DNA of 64,000 nt from Methanobrevibacter ruminantium M1 (GCF_000024185.1 NC_013790.1:558001-622000), one strand, 5' to 3'. Shown: positions 37,890 through 46,859, counted from the stretch's first letter. Notes: generated from the sequence alone by a model not told the origin. Translations and numbers: made by a program.

Positions 37890-40800
37890 TTATTTTATAG
37901 TAAGCTTTTCACTTTTACTTATCTTCTTATAAGTACTATCTCCTGCATATTGGACTGTAAAGTTATAAGTTCCTTTCTTGTTTAGACTTACATTCACAGT
38001 TGCTATGCCCTTTGAATTGGTATTTGCACTATATGTTTTTCCATTGACAGTAAAAGTAATCTTTTTGTCCGGAATTGCTGTTCCCTTATAGGATTTCAAT
38101 GTTGCAGTCAATGCCTTTGTCTTTGCACTTGCCTTATATGTCTTAGGGCTTGTGGATAAGCTTGGAGTCTGTTCGCTTACACTGATAATTGCAAAATTGA
38201 ATGATCCGCTATAGTTTTCATCTCCAAGGAATGCTATGGCAAATGTGTAATTGTTTGCATATTTCAGGTTTATCTGAAGCCTTGCCTCTCCTGTTTCATT
38301 TGTTGTACGGTTGTATTTAACTCCATTAAATCCAATGAAGACCTGTTTTCCGGATAATGGCTTTCCATATTCGTCAAGCAATTGGAAACTGAAATACTCT
38401 CCTACTCTTCCTTCAATATTTGAATCAAATGCAGTTGTATTCATGTCTGTGTAGTTAAGTGCAGTTTTGACTCTTTTTATGACCACGCTTGCGCTTGTGT
38501 TTGAAGAGGTGTAGTTCTCATTTCCAGCAAAAGTAATGGTCGCGTTGTAAGTGTCTGGAACTATGTTTTTGCTTGGAACATTCACCTGTCCATTAGAGTC
38601 GGTAGTGTAGTCCTTTTTGCCATCTATCTCAACAGAGACTTTAGCTCCGCTTATTGGATTGCCTTGGCTGTCCTTTAGAGTGACTATCATGCTTTGGTTT
38701 GAGCCATATTTTGCGCTGACATTTGTAGCGCTTATTTCGGTGCTCTCTTTTTCTATTGTGACCTTTGCTGTTGCATTTGATCCAATATAGATATTGTCGC
38801 CTTCAAATGCTATGTTTGCAGTATAGTTTCCAGCAGCCAATGACTTTGTTGGCACTTTTACCTCTCCGTTGGAGTCTGTTGTGTAATTTTTAACTCCGTC
38901 CAGATCTACAAGTATATTCAAACCGCTTATGGCATTTCCATCAATGTCCTTTAAGGTGACTATCATATCTTTATTTACATTGTATTTTGTGATTGTGTCT
39001 GTTGCATTCAGCCTTGTATCTAGTTTAGTTATGTTTATGCTTGCGCTTGCGTTTGCTTCTGTGTAGTTTTCATTGCCTGCAAAGCTTATATTTGCCACAT
39101 ATATGTTTGGAAGCAAGTCTTTAGTAGGGATTTTTATTTGTCCGTTTCCATCTGTCTTATAAGTTTCGCTTCCATTTAGGTATACAGTAAGCTCGGCACC
39201 GCTTATAGGTCCTGATGCACTGTCCTTTAAGCTCACTATCAGGTAATCTTCAGTATGATATTTGTTTGTGATATTGTTTGAAGTCAATCTAGGATTATCC
39301 TTCTCGATTGTAACTCCTGCTGTTGTGTTTGCTGGCAAGTACTTATCATTTCCTTCAAATTCTATGCTTGCAGTATAGTTTCCAGCAGCCAATGACTTTG
39401 TTGGGACTTTTATCTCTCCGTTGGAGTCTGTAGTGTAATTTGTTTTATTGATTAAGTCTACAATCAATATGGCTCCGCTTATTGACTTGTTTTTACTATC
39501 CTTTAAGGCAACCTTAAGGTATCCTTCAGCATTATATGTTACAGTAATGTTTTCGGCAGTTAACTTAGCCATTTCCCTGCCGATTGTTATGTTTACAGTT
39601 GCATTTGAAGGGGCATAGTCTTTGCTTCCAGAGAATTTTATTGTGATTGTGGCCTGTCCTTTATCGATTGCCTCAATATCTCCGCTTCCATTGACTTTGA
39701 CCACATTTGTGTCATTGCTTGTGAAAGTGACATCTCCAACTGCATTGCTTGGATTTATGGTATAGTTTATCTTTGACTTATCGCCAATTATTAAGACTAT
39801 TTCTTCCTTTTGTGGAATTATTTTGGTTTCTATGACTTTAATCTCTGAGAGGGCAGTTGTTTCATATTCCCAATATATCTCATCTCCAGGATATGAAAAT
39901 GTGACATTGTATTTGCCAAGATCAAAACCATTGTTTTTAATTTCAATAATTCTTTTCCCATCCTTTATGCTGCCTTCAGTCAGATTGATTTCCCTTCCAA
40001 TGTCTCCTGTAAGAATTATCTTTCCTGTGGCATCCTTATCTAGCTTTATGCTAAACATGACTCCGTTAGTGTCATTTACATAGATCTCATAGGATGTCAC
40101 TGTCATATTCGGATTCTTTTGATTTATTTTCAATTTTTCATCTGCGGTCTTACTTGCTCTTGAGAATTGATTATCTCCTGAATAGAATACAGTAACGGTA
40201 TATTCGTCTGGCAAAATGGACTCTGTAATTGTGATAGTCTTGTTTAAAGGAATGTTTTCTATTGTTTTTTCGTGTGTACTTCCTTTAAAGCTGATGTTTA
40301 CTGTTCCTGTAGCCTCATCCTCATATCCGAGATGGAGGGTAATATTGTCTCCGTAGTCGATTTCGCTAGGATTAACAGATACCTCTAATTTAGGGTCATT
40401 TACGATTTCAAAGAAGATGCTATCTGTTATCCATTCCATTTTTCCAGTTATGCTTCCTGTTCCTACCTCATTTGCAGTATAGTTGATTGGGTCATCCAAT
40501 CCTGCAGTCTCCTTATTAATGCTTCCCTTTGTTTGGCTTAAGCTTAATTGGATAGTTGGCAGTAAGGAATTGTCATATTCTGTTATTTTTTTAGTCTTTT
40601 TATTGTAGAGCCATAGCTTGAATTTCACTTCAGTTGGAATATTGAATGGTGCAGGGTTTGGATTTGCTGTTGCATTTAAAAACAACCAGGTTTGTGAGTA
40701 TTCATAAGGTTCTGAATATTGTGTAGCATTGTTTCCAAACCAATTAGCTTCGATTGTATAGTCGGATTCATTCCAGTAGATTGCATTTGTCTTATTTAGG

Positions 40801-42065
40801 ATAATGTTGTTTGTTATGGTTGAATGGCCTATTCCTTTTAATGTTATAGTGTTGCCGTTTAAGGCAGTGTTGTTTATAAAGATATTTCTATAGACATCAC
40901 CTGTTCTGAATATGAGAATTGCACCTCCATAATAATCTGCAGAGTTTCTTATAAAAATGCAATCTGTGATGAAAGTATTATATTCAGCATAAATTGCTCC
41001 TCCTCCTTTACCGCTTTCACTTTCAGGTTTTGCACTGTTTTCCATAAAAGAGCAGTTGCTTATCTTACCATTTTCGCCATGACAAAAAATAGCTCCTCCT
41101 CCTCTGGATATGCCATCACTGGTACGACCATAGGCTATATTATTATTAAACTCACAGTTATTGCTTATGGTTCCGTTATCTCCACGCCAGAAAACGGCAC
41201 CGCCAGAATCTCCTGCACTATTGGCAGTGAAGTTGGTGTTATTGCATATGATCCCATCATTTCCTTTCCAAGTGATGGCGCCTCCTTGTCCACCGGCACG
41301 ATTATTATGGAAATAGGAGTTGCATATGGTTCCATTATTGGCATACCAGTAAACTGCACCACCTTCTCCGCCTCCGCCATTTTCCCAGGCCTCTCCATTT
41401 CCTACATTCGCTTTATTGGAGATGAAATTAGAGTTTATTATAATTCCATCTTTAGCTATTGTTTGGTCAGCTGTACCTTCAAATTCGTCATCTCCCCAGA
41501 AAACGGCACCGCCATATTTAGTGGCTGTGTTGTAAGTAAAGTTACAATTGATTATCTTCCCATTGTCTCCTTGCCAGTAAATTGCGCCACCATAATCTGA
41601 TCTACCTCCTGTGAAAATGATGTTTTTAAGGGTAACATTTTCTGAAGTAATATGGAAGACTCTGTTATTTTGGGATGCATTTAATGTATGCCCTTGCCCG
41701 TCAATGATTAGGGGACGATCGATTCTTATGCCTTTCTCACCGCCGATGTAGTCACGGTCTAAAGTGATTGTAGTGTTATGGCGGGTGGTTTCATCCTCAT
41801 TTATTAGATAATTTAAATCGGTAAAATTGCCTGGGCTATTTTCCTTAAGCTGTGGCTTTTCAATTTTATAATTCTTGTCTTCTAAAGCTATATTTGTTGA
41901 GGGTCCATTTTCTTCTAATACAATGTCCTGATTGTTATTATCATTGATTATCTTGTTTGAATCGTCAGTAGCTATTGATGAGTCATCTGCAGCACTTATT
42001 GCAGAGATGCTTATCATGCAAACAAGAAATATCATTATTATGTATGAATATCTTTTTAATTTCAT
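37890..42065 (-). CDS. Adhesin-like protein, intact
   Basis: A 1391-residue secreted protein. The signal peptide is KLKRYSYIIMIFLVCMISIS plus AISAADD. Residues about 75-460 are beta-helix repeats (GGAIYWQGDNGKIINCNF type). From about residue 640 there are seven or eight Ig-like repeats with NYTTDSNGEIKVPTKSLAAG and AGNENYT motifs. The last ~300 residues are very similar to those of the other adhesin (FDSNIEGRVGEYFSFQLLDE). No membrane anchor, sortase signal or pseudomurein-binding repeat was seen. Surface retention must be through something else, or the protein is released. Many N-X-S/T sites are present. Start ATG has AGGGGAA upstream on the minus strand. Confidence 0.93.
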   Translation of the reverse strand: MKLKRYSYIIMIFLVCMISISAISAADDSSIATDDSNKIINDNNNQDIVLEENGPSTNIALEDKNYKIEKPQLKENSPGNFTDLNYLINEDETTRHNTTITLDRDYIGGEKGIRIDRPLIIDGQGHTLNASQNNRVFHITSENVTLKNIIFTGGRSDYGGAIYWQGDNGKIINCNFTYNTATKYGGAVFWGDDEFEGTADQTIAKDGIIINSNFISNKANVGNGEAWENGGGGEGGAVYWYANNGTICNSYFHNNRAGGQGGAITWKGNDGIICNNTNFTANSAGDSGGAVFWRGDNGTISNNCEFNNNIAYGRTSDGISRGGGAIFCHGENGKISNCSFMENSAKPESESGKGGGAIYAEYNTFITDCIFIRNSADYYGGAILIFRTGDVYRNIFINNTALNGNTITLKGIGHSTITNNIILNKTNAIYWNESDYTIEANWFGNNATQYSEPYEYSQTWLFLNATANPNPAPFNIPTEVKFKLWLYNKKTKKITEYDNSLLPTIQLSLSQTKGSINKETAGLDDPINYTANEVGTGSITGKMEWITDSIFFEIVNDPKLEVSVNPSEIDYGDNITLHLGYEDEATGTVNISFKGSTHEKTIENIPLNKTITITESILPDEYTVTVFYSGDNQFSRASKTADEKLKINQKNPNMTVTSYEIYVNDTNGVMFSIKLDKDATGKIILTGDIGREINLTEGSIKDGKRIIEIKNNGFDLGKYNVTFSYPGDEIYWEYETTALSEIKVIETKIIPQKEEIVLIIGDKSKINYTINPSNAVGDVTFTSNDTNVVKVNGSGDIEAIDKGQATITIKFSGSKDYAPSNATVNITIGREMAKLTAENITVTYNAEGYLKVALKDSKNKSISGAILIVDLINKTNYTTDSNGEIKVPTKSLAAGNYTASIEFEGNDKYLPANTTAGVTIEKDNPRLTSNNITNKYHTEDYLIVSLKDSASGPISGAELTVYLNGSETYKTDGNGQIKIPTKDLLPNIYVANISFAGNENYTEANASASINITKLDTRLNATDTITKYNVNKDMIVTLKDIDGNAISGLNILVDLDGVKNYTTDSNGEVKVPTKSLAAGNYTANIAFEGDNIYIGSNATAKVTIEKESTEISATNVSAKYGSNQSMIVTLKDSQGNPISGAKVSVEIDGKKDYTTDSNGQVNVPSKNIVPDTYNATITFAGNENYTSSNTSASVVIKRVKTALNYTDMNTTAFDSNIEGRVGEYFSFQLLDEYGKPLSGKQVFIGFNGVKYNRTTNETGEARLQINLKYANNYTFAIAFLGDENYSGSFNFAIISVSEQTPSLSTSPKTYKASAKTKALTATLKSYKGTAIPDKKITFTVNGKTYSANTNSKGIATVNVSLNKKGTYNFTVQYAGDSTYKKISKSEKLTIK

Positions 42066-42305
42066 TTACTTTTCCCCTATTATAATTTTTTTAAATTATT
42101 TATATCTTTATTTGAATAATTATTTAATTATTTCTAATATGTTCTCTAATACTTAACTAGTTCAATATTGTTCTATATCAGTATATAAGTCGATCTAGTA
42201 ATTTAGGGGGATTAGAAAGAGTTATTTGATAAATTAATTCGTGTAAAATGATTTATGTTTTATTAAAACTAGTTTTTGTTGAATTTTAAAAAAATAAAAA
42301 AAGGT
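42066..42305. other. Divergent promoter region, adhesin and surE
   Basis: AT-rich DNA containing the promoter of the adhesin (minus) and part of that of surE (plus). A TATA-like string on the + strand (CAGTATATAAG) lies at 42179-42189. No gene is seen. Confidence 0.4.
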
Positions 42306-42336
42306 TCTAGCTTCTATAAGACTTATAAAAGCTAGA
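42306..42336. repeat. Orphan terminator-type hairpin, copy of the adhesin 3' element
   Basis: A 15-bp stem with one mismatch (TCTAGCTTCTATAAG at 42306-42320, partner at 42322-42336). It matches the element at 37824-37852 and flanking bases (GATTTAAATA after it, AAAAAAAGRTTCTAG before it), in the same orientation. Here it is upstream of two divergent genes, where a terminator has no obvious job, so it may mark the 3' end of a lost adhesin. Confidence 0.75.
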
Positions 42337-42502
42337 TTTAAATAAAAATTTTATATTTCTTATTAGATTTATTAGGGGTTTGTATGATTTGATGAATATT
42401 ATTCAAAATCTTTAATTTCTCTTTATTATTGGAAACTTTTAAGAATTTATAAGTATTATTAAAGACAGAATATAAATCAATAAAAAAACTGAAGTGTTTC
42501 AT

Positions 42503-43291
42503 ATGAAGAATATATTAATATCCAATGATGATGGGGTTATGGGTCCTGGGATATTGGCTAGCAAGCAGGCTCTTGAAGGGCTTGCCAATGTGGTTGTCGT
42601 AGCTCCTCAGGAAAACAACAGCGCTGTAGGCCGCAAGGTCAATATCATGAAGCATATGTATTTGGAAAACTATGAATTGGCTGATGGAAGCATGGCTTAT
42701 GGCTTGTCTGGAACTCCTGCAGATTCTGTTAATGTGGGGATTAATTATGTGTGTGATGAGGTTCCAGATCTTGTTGTAACTGGAATAAATCCTGGAATAA
42801 ACATCAGCAGATTGCAGATAACAACATCTGGAACTGTCTGTGCAGCGATTGAAGCTGTTGGTTTAGGCATTCCAGCCATTGCATGCTCATTGTTTTTGGA
42901 TGACGATTGCTTTAAGCAGGATGATGAGGGCAATTGGTATGTGGATACAGATTACAGTTTTGCTCAAAAGATCCTTGCAAAACTTGTAAAGAAGGTATTG
43001 GATGAGGGCATGCCAGATGGCGTTGACTTATTTAATCTTAATATTCCATCTAAGCCATTATCGGATAAGATTAAGATTACAAGACTTGCAGATAGCATGC
43101 TGAAGTTTAATATTCTTGAAAGGGTTGATGATGATGGCAATGATACTGTCATGAATGTTCCGGAACTGATTGAGGATTATGAGGAAGGAACCGATGGATA
43201 TTGCTTGCTTGTTGAGAGGAGGCCAAGTCTTACTCCTTTGAATGTTCATTTTGGTGCTGAAATTAGTAATTTGGAAGATTGGGAGTTTTAG
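42503..43291 (+). CDS. surE: 5'/3'-nucleotidase SurE
   Basis: SurE is a metal-dependent phosphatase of nucleoside monophosphates. The catalytic start MKNILISNDDGVMGPGI has the metal-binding Asp pair. APQENNSAVG, GLSGTPADSVNVG and VTGINPGINIS follow as expected. The length of 262 residues is normal. ATG 42503 is chosen to begin right at the conserved strand, with GAAGTG upstream. It lies at the edge of the adhesin cluster. Confidence 0.95.
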   Translation: MKNILISNDDGVMGPGILASKQALEGLANVVVVAPQENNSAVGRKVNIMKHMYLENYELADGSMAYGLSGTPADSVNVGINYVCDEVPDLVVTGINPGINISRLQITTSGTVCAAIEAVGLGIPAIACSLFLDDDCFKQDDEGNWYVDTDYSFAQKILAKLVKKVLDEGMPDGVDLFNLNIPSKPLSDKIKITRLADSMLKFNILERVDDDGNDTVMNVPELIEDYEEGTDGYCLLVERRPSLTPLNVHFGAEISNLEDWEF

Positions 43292-43299
43292 TTTTTAAT

Positions 43300-43445
43300 T
43301 AAAATTATTTAAATTTAATATTATTTGAAATAGATTACTTAAATTAGAATCATTTAAAATTAGGATATTTTAAATTAGAACTATTTAAATTAGAATCATT
43401 TAAAATTAGAACTATTTAAATTAGAATTATTTAAATCATTAAGGA
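43300..43445. repeat. Imperfect 14-16-bp repeats between surE and mptE
   Basis: About eight imperfect copies of ATTTAAATTAGAAT-like units fill the spacer. They are simple AT-rich repeats from slippage; a regulatory role is not evident. Confidence 0.7.
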
Positions 43446-43454
43446 TGTTTTAAT

Positions 43455-44189
43455 ATGGATATAAATGAATGGGAAGAATGGTATGAAGAGATTCTTAATA
43501 CCTTTGGATTTCGTAGGGAAGATGATGAGAAGACTGCAGACCTATTGGATGAAATCCTTGCAGATCATGGTTTTTTGACCATTGATGAGTTCTATGATGA
43601 GATCATGCTTAAGAAGGGATACACTGATAAGTTTATTGTCTTTGGAGCAGGACCTTCATTGAAGGAGCATATAAGATTCTTGAAGGAAAACTATGACTTA
43701 AGCAAATACATGCTTGTATCTGCCGATGGGGCTACAACAGCCCTTTTGGAAGAGGATGTCGTTCCAGATATTGTTGCAACTGACTTAGACGGCAAGATGT
43801 CTGACCTTTTGACTGCAAATTCACTTGGCTCATACTTTGTGATTCATGCCCATGGAAACAATGAGGAGCTTATTGACCTATGGACAACAAGCTTTAATAA
43901 GATCCTTGGAACAACCCAGTCTGTTCCAGTAGGCAATCTCTATAACTTTGGAGGATTCACTGATGGAGATAGGGCAATGTTCTTTGTTGTAGAGCTTGGT
44001 GCAAAAGAGATGGTTCTTGCTGGAATGGACTTTGGAACAGTTGTAACCAAGTATTCAAGGCCAAACATTGAGGGTGAGACAGGCCCTGCCGATGAGATAA
44101 AGACTAAAAAGCTTATTTTTGCTGAAAGGTTATTAAATTGGATTAGGGAAAATGAGGATGTGGAAGTGATTAATTTAATCGATAGTTAA
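43455..44189 (+). CDS. mptE: 6-hydroxymethyl-7,8-dihydropterin pyrophosphokinase MptE
   Basis: MptE activates 6-hydroxymethyl-dihydropterin with ATP during synthesis of tetrahydromethanopterin, the C1 carrier of methanogenesis. The sequence fits the archaeal DUF115-type enzyme (MJ1634 type): FIVFGAGPSLKEHI (around residue 60), VSADGATTALLE, PDIVATDLDG, and VIHAHGNN, then GFTDGDRAMFFV and LAGMDFG. Length 244 matches. ATG follows AAGGATG. Close relatives in other phyla modify flagellin, but this short form is the pterin enzyme. Confidence 0.9.
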   Translation: MDINEWEEWYEEILNTFGFRREDDEKTADLLDEILADHGFLTIDEFYDEIMLKKGYTDKFIVFGAGPSLKEHIRFLKENYDLSKYMLVSADGATTALLEEDVVPDIVATDLDGKMSDLLTANSLGSYFVIHAHGNNEELIDLWTTSFNKILGTTQSVPVGNLYNFGGFTDGDRAMFFVVELGAKEMVLAGMDFGTVVTKYSRPNIEGETGPADEIKTKKLIFAERLLNWIRENEDVEVINLIDS

Positions 44190-44291
44190 TTTTCTACATA
44201 TTCTTTTATTTTTTGTTTATTTTTTAATTTATTTCTTATTTTTTGATTATATTATATTTTTTAACTTTGTTTGATGTTTAGGGTTTTTATC

Positions 44292-44918
44292 ATGAAAGAA
44301 ATTGAATTTGACTTAAAGAACAATCCGTTTTATAATTTCCTATCTTCAAGATATAGCATGTCTGCACGTTTGAATGTGGAGAAGATGTGGAATTATTCAA
44401 AGGAAAATGATCTTTCCTTTTTTACATTATCTCTTGCTGCTTTAATCAACAGCTTGAATGAAATCCCTGAAATGAGACGAAGGATAGTGAATGGAAAGGT
44501 CATTGAATATGATTATCTGGATGCAGTTTGCCCGATAATGGATGAGGATAGCGGAATCTATAAGGAGATGAGGGTAAAGGCTCCCCAGAGATTTGATGAG
44601 ATATTGGATTGGCATGATTATGTTCAAGAGCATGAAAGGAAGATTTTAAATGGAACAGAAGACGCTTTTGAGGTGAAGACTACCGAAAGAGATGAGCTGA
44701 ATATTGCCAATTTCTCTTGCATTCCTTGGGTGGATTTTGATTCAATCACAAATTGCACAGCAAGCTCCAATCAGATTCAGCCTTTGATAACTTGGGGAAA
44801 GGTCAATGAGGATTATGAAATGACTGTGGCTATAACAGTTAGCCATATCTTTGTAAATGGGCGAGAGTTAGCTTATTTTTATCAATTCGCTCAGGACAAT
44901 TTTAATAATCTTTTTTAG
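44292..44918 (+). CDS. Chloramphenicol-acetyltransferase-like protein with altered active site
   Basis: The 208-residue protein has the CAT fold pattern: NPFYNFLSSRYSMSARLNVE at the start, FFTLSLAALINSLNEIPEMRRRI in the middle, and a C-terminal strand with VSHIFVNGRELAYFYQFAQ. In CAT enzymes this motif is HHxxxDG, with the second His catalytic. Here the catalytic His aligns, but the first His is Ser and the Asp is Asn. Other acetyl- or acyl-transfer activity, or none, is therefore possible; drug resistance should not be assumed. ATG 44292 is preferred to an upstream in-frame ATG because GGG lies closer. Confidence 0.8.
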   Translation: MKEIEFDLKNNPFYNFLSSRYSMSARLNVEKMWNYSKENDLSFFTLSLAALINSLNEIPEMRRRIVNGKVIEYDYLDAVCPIMDEDSGIYKEMRVKAPQRFDEILDWHDYVQEHERKILNGTEDAFEVKTTERDELNIANFSCIPWVDFDSITNCTASSNQIQPLITWGKVNEDYEMTVAITVSHIFVNGRELAYFYQFAQDNFNNLF

Positions 44919-44954
44919 ATTTTTTTAATGCTTTTTTTATTATTTAATATAGTA

Positions 44955-45106
44955 TTACATTGGAGTGTAATAAAAAAGGTGATTTTTATTACATTGGAGT
45001 GTAATTAAAACTAGGGATTTTATTGCATTGGAGTGTAATAAAAAAGGTGATTTTTATTACATTGGAGTGTAATAAAAAAGGTGATTTTTATTACATTGGA
45101 GTGTAA
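44955..45106. repeat. Five 34-bp-spaced repeats upstream of orc1/cdc6, possible origin boxes
   Basis: The 16-base motif TTACATTGGAGTGTAA occurs at 44955, 44989, 45057 and 45091, with a one-base variant (TTGCA at its start) at 45023. The starts are exactly 34 bases apart. The arms TTACA/TGTAA are inverted repeats. Read on the minus strand it is TTACACTCCAATGTAA, sharing TTACACT with the mini-ORB sequence recalled for Methanothermobacter. The array lies 110 bases before orc1/cdc6, the place where archaeal origins and autoregulatory sites often are. Repeats are seen directly; the origin role is inferred. Confidence 0.7.
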
Positions 45107-45215
45107 AAGCATATATTTACTAATTGCAATGAATTGAAAATTATTTATTCAATTGCAAAAAAAACTTTTCAAATTTAAAGAAGTTTTTTATATTACTTAC
45201 AATATAATTAATCAT

Positions 45216-46334
45216 ATGGCAATAGAAGATATTTTGATGTTTGACGAGACAATATTTAATGATATAAATGCATTCAATCCAGACTATATGCCACCTAACT
45301 ATAATTTTAGAGACAGTCAGATGGAAGGAATGGCTATGGCTATACGCCCTGCCATAAGAGGTGGACGTCCAACCAATTCAGTAATATTAGGATCATGCGC
45401 TACAGGTAAGACAACTGCAATTAAAAAGGTATTTGAATTGGTTGAAAAGACTACAGATAAAGTGGTTTGTGTTTATATCAATTGTCAGCTTCACACTACA
45501 CGTTTTGGAATCTTTTCTCAAATTCATAAAAAGATATTTGGACATCAGCCTCCAGAGACTGGAGTTCCATTCTCAAGGGTATATGAAAAGGTTATGGATA
45601 AACTTTCCTCAGATGGAAAGTCTCTTATTGTTGCCTTTGATGATGTAAACTATCTATTCCAGACTCCTCATGCAAACAAGGTATTCTATGATATCCTTAG
45701 GGCCTATGAGGAATATGAAGGGGTAAGAACAGGAATCTTTGCAATCCTTTCAGACTTGGAGTTTCGATTCGCCCTTGACAAGAATGTAAATACCGTATTC
45801 ATTCCTCAAGACATTGTATTTCCGCCTTATAACTATAGCGAGATATTCAGCATTCTAAAGGATAGGGCTAAGGCAGGATTCTTCCCAGGTGTTGTCTCTG
45901 ATGAAATCATTGAAGAGATAGCCAATCAGACCTATGAAGTAGGTGACTTGAGAGTGGGAATTGACCTTTTAAGGGTTAGCGGAAACATTGCCGAATCCAA
46001 TGCAAGCAGAACCATAGAATTGGAGCATGTTGAAGAGGCAGTTGCAAAGCAAGGCTCTGTTAATCTTATGGAAACAATCAATTCATTGAATGACTTAGAA
46101 AAAACCATGATCAAGGTCTTAATTGATAGGGATGAGGTTGTTACAGCAGGAGCATTGTCTAAGGAATTTAAGGAGCAGGCTGGAGTAAGCTATGCGACAT
46201 TCAACAGAACCCTTGAAAAGTTGGAATTCTTAAGATTGGTTGATACAAGGTATACAGGAAAAGGAGTAAGAGGCAATTCCAGGGAGATAATTTTAAGATT
46301 CTCTCCAGAGGATATTAAACGTTGCAATCTTTAG
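45216..46334 (+). CDS. cdc6: Orc1/Cdc6 replication initiator
   Basis: An origin-recognition AAA+ ATPase of 372 residues. Walker A is GSCATGKTT (about 59-67), Walker B is LIVAFDDVNYL, sensor regions follow, with YNYSEIFSILKDRA, and EVGDLRVGIDLLRVSG belongs to the sensor 2 area. A winged-helix domain follows from about residue 285 (LNDLEKTMIKVLIDRDEVVTAG, shown in part) and should bind DNA. The ATG at 45216 begins the conserved N-terminus; there is no binding site, and TTTTTTATATT about 25 bases upstream suggests a leaderless transcript. Upstream is the repeat array that it may bind. Which paralogue number it is cannot be told. Confidence 0.93.
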   Translation: MAIEDILMFDETIFNDINAFNPDYMPPNYNFRDSQMEGMAMAIRPAIRGGRPTNSVILGSCATGKTTAIKKVFELVEKTTDKVVCVYINCQLHTTRFGIFSQIHKKIFGHQPPETGVPFSRVYEKVMDKLSSDGKSLIVAFDDVNYLFQTPHANKVFYDILRAYEEYEGVRTGIFAILSDLEFRFALDKNVNTVFIPQDIVFPPYNYSEIFSILKDRAKAGFFPGVVSDEIIEEIANQTYEVGDLRVGIDLLRVSGNIAESNASRTIELEHVEEAVAKQGSVNLMETINSLNDLEKTMIKVLIDRDEVVTAGALSKEFKEQAGVSYATFNRTLEKLEFLRLVDTRYTGKGVRGNSREIILRFSPEDIKRCNL

Positions 46335-46640
46335 ATAATTCATACTCTTTGTCTATTTATTTTAAGTTGTTCTTATTTAAGGGTTTTTTTTTTATTAAAA
46401 CTCTTATTAAGCCCGCCCAATGCTTATTCAACTTTTTTTTAACTCTTTTTATTTTTTTTCATATTTTTATCAACTTTTTTTTAACTCTTTTTAGCTTTTT
46501 TCATTTTTACATTTTTATAACTTCTATTTTAGTATTTATTTAGTAAAATAAGTATCTATTCGTATTTAATTAATAAAAAGAGCAATATAATTGGTAAATA
46601 AATAAACGAATTATTTTAAATCTTATAAAAAAAAGAAAAT
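46335..46640. other. AT-rich region after orc1/cdc6
   Basis: Very AT-rich, with a doubled T-rich segment (CAACTTTTTTTTAACTC at about 46430 and 46469) and no credible gene. CTTATAAAA at 46622-46630 is a TATA-like box pointing to the RNA-like element that follows. The region could serve as an unwinding element if an origin is here. Confidence 0.4.
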
Positions 46641-46859
46641 TATTAAAGGATGTGTTGTGTTTTATATTAAATCTAGCTATGTGAGAAGTTTTAGATTAAA
46701 TATAAATTCTTGTTTCGATTTATTCAATTATTAAAATATTAAATTTGGGTCATTTTTTTAAATGATTAATTTAATAGTTTTTTAAAATAAAGCGGCTGTG
46801 AATACTATGCAGGATAATATTCATAGTTTTATAGTATTGATTGCACACATCCTTTAATA
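46641..46859 (+). ncRNA. Possible structured RNA (or small TIR element)
   Basis: A 219-base element closed by a perfect 15-bp inverted repeat, TATTAAAGGATGTGT (46641-46655) with its complement at 46845-46859. Inside are three further helices: 46665-46675 with 46692-46702 (one mismatch), 46738-46745 with 46768-46775 extended by 46750-46755 with 46760-46765, and 46801-46808 with 46831-46838. Together they would make a four-way junction. A TATA-like box lies just upstream, and GAACATTTGTTC followed by T-runs lies downstream. The helices are seen in the sequence; that it is transcribed is inferred. A miniature transposable element with terminal inverted repeats is the main alternative. No known family was recognised. 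Confidence 0.45.

Noticed and set aside
41079-41600. A 173-codon + strand frame inside the adhesin gene
   Set aside because: It arises from the repetitive Gly/Asn codons of the beta-helix repeats on the minus strand, and has no ribosome binding site or family.
44292-44918. Chloramphenicol resistance gene
   Set aside because: The active-site motif is altered and the gene has no mobile or resistance context, so the drug-resistance reading is not supported.
44955-45106. CRISPR array
   Set aside because: The 34-bp periodic repeats have no unique spacers; the sequence between the boxes is itself repeated, and no cas gene is near.
46322-46543. A 73-codon + strand frame after orc1/cdc6
   Set aside because: Low-complexity Phe/Leu/Ile residues from T-rich DNA, overlaps the end of orc1/cdc6, no ribosome binding site.
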